DNA of 64,000 nt. Origin: Actinacidiphila guanduensis. GTDB taxonomy: Bacteria > Actinomycetota > Actinomycetes > Streptomycetales > Streptomycetaceae. Below are positions 8,167 through 15,797 of the stretch, one piece after another. The notes below the pieces were generated by a model. It had not been told where the DNA came from and made no database searches. It saw nothing but the letters and a program-made list of their open reading frames with translations. The DNA lies in assembly GCF_900103985.1 (NCBI RefSeq), contig NZ_FNIE01000023.1, positions 1-64,000 on the forward strand. The letters run 5' to 3'. The translations under genes and the position numbers were made by a program. Positions within the stretch are counted from its first letter, which is position 1. Each line of letters opens with the position of its first letter.

Positions 8167-9750
8167 CTACTGCGGCGGGTTGCCGTGCTTGCGCGAGGGC
8201 AGGTCCGCGTGCTTGGTGCGCAGCATGGCGAGGGAGGAGATGAGGACCTCGCGGGTCTCCGCGGGGTCGATCACGTCGTGCACCAGGCCGCGTTCGGCCG
8301 CGTAGTAGGGGTGCATCAGCTCGGCCTTGTACTCCTTGACCATGCGCGCCCGCATCGCCTCGGGGTCGTCGGCGTCCGCGATCTGCCGGCGGAAGATCAC
8401 GTTCGCCGCGCCCTCCGCCCCCATCACCGCGATCTCGTTGGTCGGCCACGCGTACGTCAGGTCGGCGCCGATGGACTGCGAGTCCATCACGATGTACGCA
8501 CCGCCGTACGCCTTGCGCAGGATCAGCGAGATCCGCGGCACGGTCGCGTTGCAGTACGCGTAGAGCAGCTTCGCGCCGTGCCGGATGATCCCACCGTGCT
8601 CCTGGGCCACCCCGGGAAGGAAGCCGGGGACGTCCAACAGGGTGATGATCGGGATGTTGAACGCGTCGCACATCTGGACGAAGCGGGCGGCCTTCTCGGA
8701 CGCCTCGATGTCCAGGACGCCGGCGAGCGAGGCGGGCTGGTTGGCGACGATGCCGACCACCTGGCCGTCGAGCCGGGTCAGGGCGGTGATGATGTTGGTG
8801 GCCCAGCGCTCGTGGACCTCCAGGTACTCGCCGTCGTCGACGATCTCCTCGATCACCTTGTGCATGTCGTAGGAGCGGTTTCCGTCGGCGGGCACGAGGT
8901 CGAGCAGGGTCTCGCTGCGGCGGTCGGCCGGGTCGCCGCTCTCCACGGCGGGCGGGTTCTCGCGGTTGTTCTGCGGGAGCAGCGACAGGAGGTAGCGGAC
9001 CTCCTCCAGGCAGGTCTGCTCGTCGTCGTAGGCGAAGTGCGAGACGCCCGAGACGCCGGCGTGGACGTCGGCGCCGCCCAGCCCGTTCTGCGTGATGTCC
9101 TCACCCGTGACGGCCTTGACCACGTCCGGACCCGTGATGAACATCTGCGAGGTCTCCCGCACCATGAACACGAAGTCGGTCAGCGCCGGGGAGTAGGCGG
9201 CGCCGCCCGCGCACGGGCCGAGCATCACGCTGATCTGCGGGATGACGCCCGACGCCCGGGTGTTGCGCTGGAAGATCCCGCCGTAGCCGGCCAGCGCCGA
9301 GACGCCCTCCTGGATCCGGGCGCCGGCACCGTCGTTCAGCGACACCAGCGGCGCACCCGCAGCGATGGCCATGTCCATGATCTTGTGGATCTTCTGCGCG
9401 TGCGCCTCGCCCAGCGCCCCGCCGAAGATCCGGAAGTCGTGCGCGTAGACGAACACCGTCCGCCCGTGCACCAGCCCCCAGCCCGTGATCACACCATCGG
9501 TGAACGGCCGCTTCTCCTCCAGCCCGAACCCCGTCGCCCGATGCCGGCGAAGGCCCTCCACCTCACGGAAGGTCCCCTCGTCCAGCAGCAGGTCGATCCG
9601 CTCCCGCGCCGTCAGCTTGCCCTTGGCCTTCTGGGCGGCGGTCGCCTTCTCGCTCGGGCCTCGCAGGACTTCCGCGCGGATGGCGTGGAGCTCGGCGACG
9701 CGCCCGCGGGCGTCGTCTGCCGTGACGGGCACCTCTTGCGATGTGGTCAT
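8167..9750 (-). CDS. accB: Acyl-CoA carboxylase beta subunit (carboxyltransferase), 527 aa
   Basis: Transfers the carboxyl group from biotin to acetyl- or propionyl-CoA, giving malonyl- or methylmalonyl-CoA, precursors of fatty acids and polyketides. The N-terminal crotonase-like half carries LVSLNDGAGARIQEGV and the oxyanion-hole stretch GPCAGGAAYSPALTDF; the C-terminal half carries LLDVPGFLPG and RKAYGGAYIVM. Residue identity at the specificity position would separate AccB from PccB, which I cannot assign here. The neighbouring accE supports the AccB name. The biotinylated alpha subunit is not in this window. Confidence 0.95.
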   Translation of the reverse strand: MTTSQEVPVTADDARGRVAELHAIRAEVLRGPSEKATAAQKAKGKLTARERIDLLLDEGTFREVEGLRRHRATGFGLEEKRPFTDGVITGWGLVHGRTVFVYAHDFRIFGGALGEAHAQKIHKIMDMAIAAGAPLVSLNDGAGARIQEGVSALAGYGGIFQRNTRASGVIPQISVMLGPCAGGAAYSPALTDFVFMVRETSQMFITGPDVVKAVTGEDITQNGLGGADVHAGVSGVSHFAYDDEQTCLEEVRYLLSLLPQNNRENPPAVESGDPADRRSETLLDLVPADGNRSYDMHKVIEEIVDDGEYLEVHERWATNIITALTRLDGQVVGIVANQPASLAGVLDIEASEKAARFVQMCDAFNIPIITLLDVPGFLPGVAQEHGGIIRHGAKLLYAYCNATVPRISLILRKAYGGAYIVMDSQSIGADLTYAWPTNEIAVMGAEGAANVIFRRQIADADDPEAMRARMVKEYKAELMHPYYAAERGLVHDVIDPAETREVLISSLAMLRTKHADLPSRKHGNPPQ

Positions 9751-9852
9751 ACACCGACAGTACGAGCGCGAAGCCGGTAATCGGCCATCTGCTTCGTACA
9801 GTGTCCACCGGCTCTACATGGCGGAACCCCACAGACGCGCTGCGCCAAACGT

Positions 9853-9887
9853 GTCCCCGGAGCCGGCGTTCGGCCGGCTCCGGGGAC
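9853..9887 (-). terminator. Terminator of the paired lyase operon
   Basis: GTCCCCGGAGCCGGC pairs perfectly with GCCGGCTCCGGGGAC (15 bp) around a 5-base loop. It lies 31 bases beyond the stop codon of the leftward lyase gene at 9918 and upstream of accB, so it separates the two transcripts. No T-run. Confidence 0.85.
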
Positions 9888-9917
9888 GTGCGTGCGGCGG
9901 CCGGGGGCCGCCGCGGT

Positions 9918-10790
9918 TCAGCGTCCGGCGACCGCGGCGGCCAGGGCCAGCACCCGGCGGGCCTCGGCGACGTGCAGGTTCTCGATCATCCTGCCGTCCA
10001 CCGTGGCCACCCCGCGCCCCTGTGACGTGGCCTCTTCGAAGGCGGCGATGATCCGCTCGGCCCGGTCGACCTCCTCGGCGGCCGGCGCGAAGATCCGGTT
10101 GCAGGGCTCGACCTGGCGGGGGTGGATCAGGGTCTTGCCGTCGAAGCCGAGCCGGCGGCCTTGGAGGGTCTCGGCCTCGAAGCCGGTCAAATCGTGGACG
10201 TCGTTGTAGACACCGTCCAAAGCCGCTTTGCCTGCCGCGCGAGCGGCCAGCAGGGCGAGGGTCAGGCCTGTGAGCAGCGGCTCCCGGCCGGGGACGTGCT
10301 CGGCCCGCAGCTCCTTGGCGAGGTCGTTGGTGCCCATCACCAGGACGGTCAGCCGCGGCGAGGCGGCGGCGACGGCGCGGGCATCCAGGATCGCCACCGG
10401 GGTCTCCAGCATCGCCCAGATCGCGGTGTGTTCGGGGGCGCCGGCGGCCTCCAGGGCGGCCTCGACCGCGTGCACGGTGGCGGCGGAGTCGACCTTCGGC
10501 ACGACCACGGCGTCGGGACCCGCGGCCGCGGCCGCCCGCAGGTCGTCCTCGTGCCAGGGGGTGCCGGGGGCGTTGACGCGGATGGTGACCTCGCGGTGGC
10601 CGTAGCCGCCGCCCGCCGCGGCCGCGGCGACCCGCTCGCGGGCGTCGGCCTTGGCGTCGGGGGCGACGGAGTCCTCCAGGTCGAGGATGAGGGCGTCGGC
10701 GGGGATCTCCTTCGCCTTCTCCAGTGCGCGGGCGTTGGCGCCGGGCATGTAGAGCACGGAGCGGCGGGGGCGCGGTGCCTGAGGGGTCAT
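9918..10790 (-). CDS. HpcH/HpaI aldolase, CitE-type acyl-CoA lyase, 290 aa
   Basis: TIM-barrel Mg-dependent lyase of the CitE/malyl-CoA family, which cleaves or condenses C-C bonds of acyl-CoA thioesters such as malyl-, methylmalyl- or citramalyl-CoA. Seen in order: SVLYMPGANARALEKA (CoA/nucleotide region), LILDLEDSVAPDAK (the family's acidic metal-binding motif), TIRVNAPGTPWHEDDL, VVVPKVDSAATV, WAMLETPVAILDA, VMGTNDLAKEL and GKTLIHPRQVEPCN. The ATG at 10790 overlaps the stop of the upstream paralogue as ATGA, so the pair is translationally coupled. The exact substrate cannot be read from sequence. Confidence 0.88.
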   Translation of the reverse strand: MTPQAPRPRRSVLYMPGANARALEKAKEIPADALILDLEDSVAPDAKADARERVAAAAAGGGYGHREVTIRVNAPGTPWHEDDLRAAAAAGPDAVVVPKVDSAATVHAVEAALEAAGAPEHTAIWAMLETPVAILDARAVAAASPRLTVLVMGTNDLAKELRAEHVPGREPLLTGLTLALLAARAAGKAALDGVYNDVHDLTGFEAETLQGRRLGFDGKTLIHPRQVEPCNRIFAPAAEEVDRAERIIAAFEEATSQGRGVATVDGRMIENLHVAEARRVLALAAAVAGR

Positions 10791-11848
10791 CGGGCGGCCT
10801 CCTCGGTGGCTTCGGCGTAGGCGCGGGCGAGTTCGGGGTCGCGGGCGGCCAGCGCGTCGGCGAGTTCGGCGACCACCCGGCACTGCTTGTAGGTGGCGTC
10901 GTCCTGCATCTTGCCGTCGATCATCACCGCCCCGGTGCCGTCGCCCATGGCGGCGATGACCCGGCGGGCCCACGCGACCTCCTGCGGCGCGGGCGAGAAC
11001 ACCCGCCGGGCGATGCCGATCTGCACCGGGTGCAGCGACCAGGCGCCCACGCAGCCGAGCAGGAACGCGTTGCGGAACTGGTCCTCGCACGCGGTGGTGT
11101 CCTGGATGTCGCCGAAGGGGCCGTAGTACGGCAGGATGCCGTGCGCCGCGCAGGCGTCGACCATCCGGGCGAGCGTGTAGTGCCACAGGTCCTGCTGGTA
11201 CGTCGCCCGCGGGGCGCGGCCGCCGGGGTCCTCGCGGACCAGGTAGCCGGGGTGCCCGCCGCCGACGCGGGTGGTCTTCATCCGCCGGTCGGCGGCCAGG
11301 TCGGCCGGCCCCAGCGAGATGCCCTGCATGCGGGGGCTCGCGGCGGCGATCTCCTCCACGGCGGTCACGCCCGCCGCGGTCTCCAGGATGGCGTGCACCA
11401 GGATCGGCCGGGTCAGAGCGGCCTTGGCCTCCAGCTGGGCGAGCAGCCGGTCCACGTAGTGGATGTCCTGCGGGCCCTCCACCTTGGGCACCATGACGAC
11501 ATCGAGCCGGTCGCCGATCTCGGTGACCAGGGTGACCAGGTCGTCCAGCGCCCAGGGCGAGTCGAGGCTGTTGATCCGGGTCCACAACTGGGTGCCGCCG
11601 AAGTCGGTGGCGCGGGCGGTCTTCACCAGGCCCGCGCGGGCGGCCTCCTTGCGGTCGGCGGCGACGGCGTCCTCCAGGTTGCCGAGCAGCACGTCGACCT
11701 CGGAGACCAGGGCGGGGACCTTGGCGGCCATCTTCTCGTTGCCGGGGTCGAAGAAGTGGATCATCCGCGAGGGGCGGAACGGCACCTCGCGCAGTGGGGC
11801 CGGCGCCCCCACTGCCAGCGGGCGGAAGAAGTCCTTCGCCGAGCGCAT
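10787..11848 (-). CDS. HpcH/HpaI aldolase, malyl/methylmalyl-CoA lyase-like, 353 aa
   Basis: Longer paralogue of the next gene. Family motifs are RPSRMIHFFDPGNEKM, LLGNLEDAVAADRKEAAR (acidic metal motif), WTRINSLDSPWALDDL, VVMVPKVEGPQDIHYVD, ILVHAILETAAGV, GISLGPADLAADRRMKT and the C-terminal SLHPVQIGIARRVF. The layout resembles L-malyl-CoA/beta-methylmalyl-CoA lyases of the ethylmalonyl-CoA and glyoxylate-assimilation routes, but no other gene of those routes is beside it. It starts with ATG and is the first gene of a two-gene operon ending at the hairpin at 9853-9887. Confidence 0.87.
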   Translation of the reverse strand: MRSAKDFFRPLAVGAPAPLREVPFRPSRMIHFFDPGNEKMAAKVPALVSEVDVLLGNLEDAVAADRKEAARAGLVKTARATDFGGTQLWTRINSLDSPWALDDLVTLVTEIGDRLDVVMVPKVEGPQDIHYVDRLLAQLEAKAALTRPILVHAILETAAGVTAVEEIAAASPRMQGISLGPADLAADRRMKTTRVGGGHPGYLVREDPGGRAPRATYQQDLWHYTLARMVDACAAHGILPYYGPFGDIQDTTACEDQFRNAFLLGCVGAWSLHPVQIGIARRVFSPAPQEVAWARRVIAAMGDGTGAVMIDGKMQDDATYKQCRVVAELADALAARDPELARAYAEATEEAAR

Positions 11849-11912
11849 GCGGCCTCCCGGTGGTCGCGGTCGAGGGTGTGGCGCTCACCTTAGGGCCCCC
11901 GGCCGCCCGTGG

Positions 11913-12407
11913 TTACCCGTCGGTAGGTGTGCCGTTGGTCACCGGGGTCCAGCGCAACGTCATGTCCGGTTCGTTCTCCATGTTGCGCGAACCGTCGTTC
12001 AGATCCACCACCGAGAAGCCGTGGCGCGCGTAGAACGCCCGGGCGCCGGTGTTCTTCTGGAAGACGTGCAGGGCGAGGCCGGCCGGCCGCAGCCGCTTGG
12101 CGCGCTCCAGCAGCAGCGTGCCCACGCCCTGCCGGCGGACCTCCGGCAGCAGGTAGAGGTGCTCCAGCCACTCCCCCGCCACCGCCGCGTAGCCGACGAC
12201 GGCCCCGCTGCCGTCCTCGGCCACCCACACCGTGCTCTCGGTGAGCACCACGTTGCGCACCCAGCGCACCACCTCGGCGTCGCTGCGCCGGCGCGGCGGC
12301 AGGTAGGGCATCGTCACCTCGCGGGAGGTGATGTGCACGTGGGCGATGGCGGCCGCGTCGGCGGGGGCGGCCGGCCGTACGGCGAACTTCTGCGCTGTGT
12401 CCGTCAC
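11913..12407 (-). CDS. GNAT-family N-acetyltransferase, 164 aa
   Basis: Single-domain acetyl-CoA-dependent acyltransferase. The acetyl-CoA-binding motif A is YLLPEVRRQGVGTLLLERAK, preceded by the beta strand AVVGYAAVAGEWLEHL and followed by LALHVFQKNTGARAFYARHGFSVV, a standard GNAT core. The acceptor is unknown. The GTG at 12407 (VTDTAQKFAVRPA) was chosen because the fold begins right after it; upstream sequence in the frame is Arg-rich shadow. It lies between cimA and the lyase pair on the same strand, with a hairpin separating it from cimA. Confidence 0.87.
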   Translation of the reverse strand: MTDTAQKFAVRPAAPADAAAIAHVHITSREVTMPYLPPRRRSDAEVVRWVRNVVLTESTVWVAEDGSGAVVGYAAVAGEWLEHLYLLPEVRRQGVGTLLLERAKRLRPAGLALHVFQKNTGARAFYARHGFSVVDLNDGSRNMENEPDMTLRWTPVTNGTPTDG

Positions 12408-12454
12408 AGCGGGCACGCTAGGCCCTCCCCCGCCGGCCGCTCGACCGGTTTTCC

Positions 12455-12490
12455 GCCCGGCCGCCGCGGCGGCCCCCGCCGCGGCCGGGC
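12455..12490 (-). terminator. Probable terminator of cimA
   Basis: An extended GC-only inverted repeat (GCCCGGCCGCCGCGG against CCGCGGCCGGGC, with a small bulge) starts 22 bases after the cimA stop codon. Its position between cimA and the GNAT gene fits a terminator. It lacks a T-run. Confidence 0.65.
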
Positions 12491-12511
12491 GGCGGCGGCC
12501 ACTCGGCGGGG

Positions 12512-14119
12512 CTACTCCTCCGGCTCCAGGCCGGCCCGCAGCAGCCCGTAGGTGTACGCGTCGTCCAGCGCCTGCCAGGAGGCGGCGATGACGTTGTCGG
12601 CGACGCCGACCGTCGACCACTCGGCGGCGCCGTCGGTGGTGGTGATCAGCACCCGGGTGGTGGAGTCGGTGCCCGAGCGGCCCTCGAGGATGCGCACCCG
12701 GTAGTCGACCAGCGCGAAGCCGCCCAGCTGCGGGTAGATGCGCTCCAGGGCCACCCGCAGCGCCCGGTCCAGCGCGTTGACCGGGCCGTTGCCCTCGGCC
12801 GTCGCCACGGTCCGCTCGCCCTTGGCCCACAGCTTCACGGTGGCCTCGTTGGCGTGCGAGCCGTCGGGGCGGTCCTCGATGATCGCCCGCCAGGACTCGA
12901 TCCGGAAGAAGCGCAGCGGCCGGTCGGCGGCGCCGCGGATCTCGTCGCGCAGCAGCAGCGCGAAGGAGGCGTCGGCGGCCTCGTAGGTGTAGCCCTTCAG
13001 TTCGCGCTCCTTGACCCGCTCCACCACCCGGGAGACCACCTCGCGGTCGTCACCGAGGTCGATGCCGAGTTCCTTGCCCTTCAGCTCGATCGAGGCCCGC
13101 CCGGCCATGTCGGAGACCAGCATCCGCATGGTGTTGCCGACCCGCTCGGGGTCGATGTGCTGGTAGAGGTCGGGGTCCACCTTGATCGCGGAGGCGTGCA
13201 GTCCGGCCTTGTGCGCGAAGGCGGAGACGCCGACGTAGGGCTGGTGGGTGGCGGAGGGCAGGTTGACGATCTCGGCGATGGCGTGCGAGATGCGGGTCAT
13301 CTCGCCGAGCGCCCCCTCGGGCAGCACCCGGCGGTCGTGCTTGAGCTCCAGGGCGGCGGTGACGGGGAAGAGGTTGGCGTTGCCGACCCGCTCGCCGTAG
13401 CCGTTGGCGGTGCACTGCACGTGGGTGGCGCCGGCGTCCACCGCGGCAAGGGTGTTGGCGACCGCGCAGCCGGTGTCGTCCTGGGCGTGGATGCCGATGC
13501 GGGCGCCGGTCTCCTCGATCACCCGCGCGGTCACCTCGTGCACCTGGGCGGGCAGCATCCCGCCGTTGGTGTCGCAGAGCACCACGACGGAGGCGCCCGC
13601 CTCGTGCGCGGCCTTCACGACCGCCAGCGCGTAGGCGGGGTTGGCCCGGTGGCCGTCGAAGAAGTGCTCGCAGTCCACGAAGACCCGCCGGCCCTGGGCG
13701 ACCAGGTGCGAGACGGTGTCGCGGACCATCGCCAGGTTCTCCTCCAGCGTGGTGCGCAGCGCCAACTCCACATGCCGGTCGTGGGACTTGGCGACCAGCG
13801 TGATCACCGGGGCGCCGGAGTCGAGCAGCGCGCGCACCTGCGGGTCGTCGGCGGCCTTCGCGCCGGCCCTGCGGGTGGCGCCGAAGGCGACCAGGGTGGC
13901 GTTGCGCAGCTCGAGTTCGGTCGCGGCCCGGGCGAAGAACTCGGTGTCGCGGGGGTTGGCGCCCGGCCAGCCGCCCTCGATGAAGCCCACGCCGAAGTCG
14001 TCGAGGTGCCGTGCGATGCTCAGCTTGTCGGCGACCGTGAGGTTGATGCCCTCACGCTGGGCGCCGTCGCGCAACGTGGTGTCGAAGACGTGGAAACTGT
14101 CGTCCCGTTCGGCGGTCAT
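12512..14119 (-). CDS. cimA: (R)-citramalate synthase, DRE-TIM metallolyase family, 535 aa
   Basis: Predicted to condense pyruvate and acetyl-CoA to citramalate, the threonine-independent entry to isoleucine. The N-terminal HMGL-like TIM barrel starts at VFDTTLRDGAQREG (DRE motif, residues about 12-24), then GFIEGGWPGANPRDTEFF, CEHFFDGH and TANGYGERVGNANLFPV. The C-terminal third is a LeuA-type regulatory dimer domain, which gives feedback control in the family. Oddity: the usual HxH metal motif reads HAQDDTG. The ATG at 14119 has AGGAAG about 11 bases upstream; the longer frame upstream crosses the leader hairpin and is not coding. A role as a 2-isopropylmalate synthase paralogue is less likely. 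Confidence 0.88.
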   Translation of the reverse strand: MTAERDDSFHVFDTTLRDGAQREGINLTVADKLSIARHLDDFGVGFIEGGWPGANPRDTEFFARAATELELRNATLVAFGATRRAGAKAADDPQVRALLDSGAPVITLVAKSHDRHVELALRTTLEENLAMVRDTVSHLVAQGRRVFVDCEHFFDGHRANPAYALAVVKAAHEAGASVVVLCDTNGGMLPAQVHEVTARVIEETGARIGIHAQDDTGCAVANTLAAVDAGATHVQCTANGYGERVGNANLFPVTAALELKHDRRVLPEGALGEMTRISHAIAEIVNLPSATHQPYVGVSAFAHKAGLHASAIKVDPDLYQHIDPERVGNTMRMLVSDMAGRASIELKGKELGIDLGDDREVVSRVVERVKERELKGYTYEAADASFALLLRDEIRGAADRPLRFFRIESWRAIIEDRPDGSHANEATVKLWAKGERTVATAEGNGPVNALDRALRVALERIYPQLGGFALVDYRVRILEGRSGTDSTTRVLITTTDGAAEWSTVGVADNVIAASWQALDDAYTYGLLRAGLEPEE

Positions 14120-14268
14120 GGCTGATGCAACTTCCTGTCGGGTGGATGGGGTTGCCGCCGGGCGGTACGGCGGCGCTCGCGCGCGGCCGTACGCCCGGTG
14201 GTTCCGACTCCACTTGCCCCCAGTCCCCCCGTGCGCGTCCGCCCCCGGCGCGGATGGTCCGGGAAACG

Positions 14269-14294
14269 AAAAAACCTCTCGCGGATGCGAGAGG
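14269..14294 (-). terminator. Intrinsic terminator/attenuator in the cimA leader
   Basis: On the minus strand CCTCTCGC pairs perfectly with GCGAGAGG around the 4-base loop ATCC, followed at once by TTTTTT and then CG. It is a textbook rho-independent terminator, unusual for this GC-rich genome. It lies 150 bases before the cimA start and after a tiny Ile-containing open frame, so its position fits transcription attenuation of cimA rather than the end of ilvE, which has its own hairpin further upstream. Confidence 0.8.
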
Positions 14295-14348
14295 TCTGCA
14301 CGCGGGTCTGGGACACGGTGGCGTTCCACTGGGGTCAGTAAGGAACGC

Positions 14349-14384
14349 TCACTGCGGACCGGCGTGCCTGCGGCCAATAATCAT
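14349..14384 (-). CDS. Candidate cimA leader peptide MIIGRRHAGPQ, 11 aa
   Basis: A 12-codon frame reading Met-Ile-Ile-Gly-Arg-Arg-His-Ala-Gly-Pro-Gln-stop. Both isoleucines use ATT, a rare codon in genomes of this GC content (ATC is the norm). It ends 55 bases before the terminator hairpin at 14275-14294, a plausible attenuator geometry: ribosome stalling at the Ile codons could control terminator formation ahead of an isoleucine-pathway gene. No clear ribosome-binding site is visible. A loose CAGAAT box about 20 bases upstream might be a -10 element, giving a short leader. This is an inference. Confidence 0.45.
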   Translation of the reverse strand: MIIGRRHAGPQ

Positions 14385-14464
14385 GGCGTACGAGGACACG
14401 TCTGCATTCTGCCATACGGGGGCCGCGGCCCGGGGGTGCGATGGGTCACTCGACGGGCCCGCCC

Positions 14465-14497
14465 GGGCACTCGGCCGAGGGGGCGGGCCGAGTGCCC
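14465..14497 (-). terminator. Terminator downstream of ilvE
   Basis: GGGCACTCGGCC pairs perfectly with GGCCGAGTGCCC (12 bp) around a 9-base G-rich loop, 50 bases after the ilvE stop. It ends the ilvE transcript before the cimA promoter/leader region starts. Confidence 0.85.
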
Positions 14498-14546
14498 CGC
14501 CCCCCTTGCCGCTCCCGCGGACCCCGTCGACGTGCGGGCACCGCCG

Positions 14547-15635
14547 TCAGGCGCCCAGCGGGTGCATCCAGCCGTGCTTGTCGGGGGCCTGGCCGGTCTG
14601 GATGTCCAGCAGCGCCGCACGCAGCCGCATGGTGACCGCGCCGGGCTCGCCGTCGGCGACCGTCCAGTTCGCCCGGGTGGACTTCACCGAGCCGACCGGG
14701 GTGATCACGGCCGCGGTGCCGCAGGCGAAGACCTCGGTGAGCGAGCCGTCCTCGTTCGCCGCCTTCCAGTCCTCGACGCTGATCCGCCCCTCGGCGACCT
14801 CGTAGCCGAGGTCGGCGGCGATGGTGAGCAGCGAGTCGCGGGTGATGCCGGGCAGCAGGGAGCCGGACAGCTCGGGGGTGACGATCCTGGACCCGTACAC
14901 GAAGTACAGGTTCATCCCGCCCATCTCCTCGATCCAGCGCCGCTCGATCGCGTCCAGCCAGACCACCTGGTCGCAGCCCTGCTCGATCGCCTGGGCCTGG
15001 GCGACCAGCGAGGCCGCGTAGTTGCCGCCGGTCTTGGCCGCGCCGGTGCCGCCGGGGGCGGCCCGCACGTACTCCTCGGAGAGCCACACCGACACGGGCT
15101 TCACGCCGCCGGAGAAGTAGGCGCCGGCAGGCGAGGCGATGAGGATGAACAGGTACTCGTTCGCCGGGCGCACCCCGAGGCCGACCTCGGTGGCGATCAT
15201 GAAGGGCCGCAGGTAGAGCGACGCCTCGCCCTGGCTCGGCACCCACGCCCGGTCCTGGCGGACCAGCACCTCGCACGCCTCGATGAACGTCTCGACCGGC
15301 AGCTCCGGCATGGCCAGCCGGCGCGCGGAGTTCTGGAACCGCTCGGCGTTGGCCTCGGGGCGGAAGGTGGCCACCGAGCCGTCGGGCTGCCGGTACGCCT
15401 TGAGGCCCTCGAAGATGGTCTGGGCGTAGTGCAGCGTCATGTTCGCCGGGTCGAGCGAGAGCGGCGCGTACGGGACGAGCTGCCCGTCGTGCCAGCCGCG
15501 GCCCTCGGTCCACTTGATCGTCACCATGTGGTCGGTGAAGTGCCGGCCGAAACCGGGGCTGGCCAGGATCGCCTCGCGCTCGGCGTCGGACAGCGGGTGG
15601 GCGGAGGGCTTGAGCTCGATCGTGGGCGTCGTCAT
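14547..15635 (-). CDS. ilvE: Branched-chain amino acid aminotransferase, 362 aa
   Basis: PLP-dependent fold-type IV transaminase for the last step of Val, Leu and Ile synthesis and the first step of their breakdown. Key stretches are HYAQTIFEGLKAYR, RFQNSARRLAMPELP, LYLRPFMIATEVGLGVRPA, AAKTGGNYAASLVAQAQA (contains the PLP-binding lysine), VVWLDAIERRWIEEMGGMN and EVFACGTAAVITPVG. The length is normal. The ATG at 15635 has GAAGGAA upstream; the ORF's earlier start would read through the leader hairpin. It follows leuB on the same strand, but two hairpins lie between them, so it may have its own promoter (GATAAT at about 15720-15725 on the minus strand is a possible -10). Confidence 0.96.
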   Translation of the reverse strand: MTTPTIELKPSAHPLSDAEREAILASPGFGRHFTDHMVTIKWTEGRGWHDGQLVPYAPLSLDPANMTLHYAQTIFEGLKAYRQPDGSVATFRPEANAERFQNSARRLAMPELPVETFIEACEVLVRQDRAWVPSQGEASLYLRPFMIATEVGLGVRPANEYLFILIASPAGAYFSGGVKPVSVWLSEEYVRAAPGGTGAAKTGGNYAASLVAQAQAIEQGCDQVVWLDAIERRWIEEMGGMNLYFVYGSRIVTPELSGSLLPGITRDSLLTIAADLGYEVAEGRISVEDWKAANEDGSLTEVFACGTAAVITPVGSVKSTRANWTVADGEPGAVTMRLRAALLDIQTGQAPDKHGWMHPLGA

Positions 15636-15708
15636 GTCTGTTCCTTCACCGTCTCGCGTGGCGTCCCTTCCCGAAGTGCTAGGACGTCCGACTTTCCCGC
15701 CGAAAGGC

Positions 15709-15741
15709 GGCCCCGCCACTGATTATCGCAGCGGCGGGGCC
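15709..15741 (-). other. Hairpin in the ilvE leader
   Basis: GGCCCCGCC pairs with GGCGGGGCC around a 15-base loop containing GATAATC. It is 74 bases upstream of the ilvE start and just after the leuB terminator. It could be a second terminator stem or a leader structure. I found no convincing leader peptide, so I do not call an attenuator here. Confidence 0.5.
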
Positions 15742-15754
15742 GGGTGGTACCTGT

Positions 15755-15783
15755 CGGGCCGGCCGGGCGGTGCGGCCGGCCCG
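15755..15783 (-). terminator. Terminator of leuB
   Basis: CGGGCCGGCCG pairs perfectly with CGGCCGGCCCG around a 7-base loop, 14 bases after the leuB stop codon. Confidence 0.8.
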
Positions 15784-15797
15784 GCTCGGGCGCCGGG

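Noticed and set aside
14120..14400. T-box riboswitch upstream of cimA
   Set aside because: No AGGGTGGNACCGCG-like antiterminator or specifier loop; a leader peptide plus terminator fits better.
15635..15760. Attenuator with leader peptide for ilvE
   Set aside because: Hairpins exist but no short frame rich in Ile/Leu/Val codons with a start was found; left as plain hairpins.
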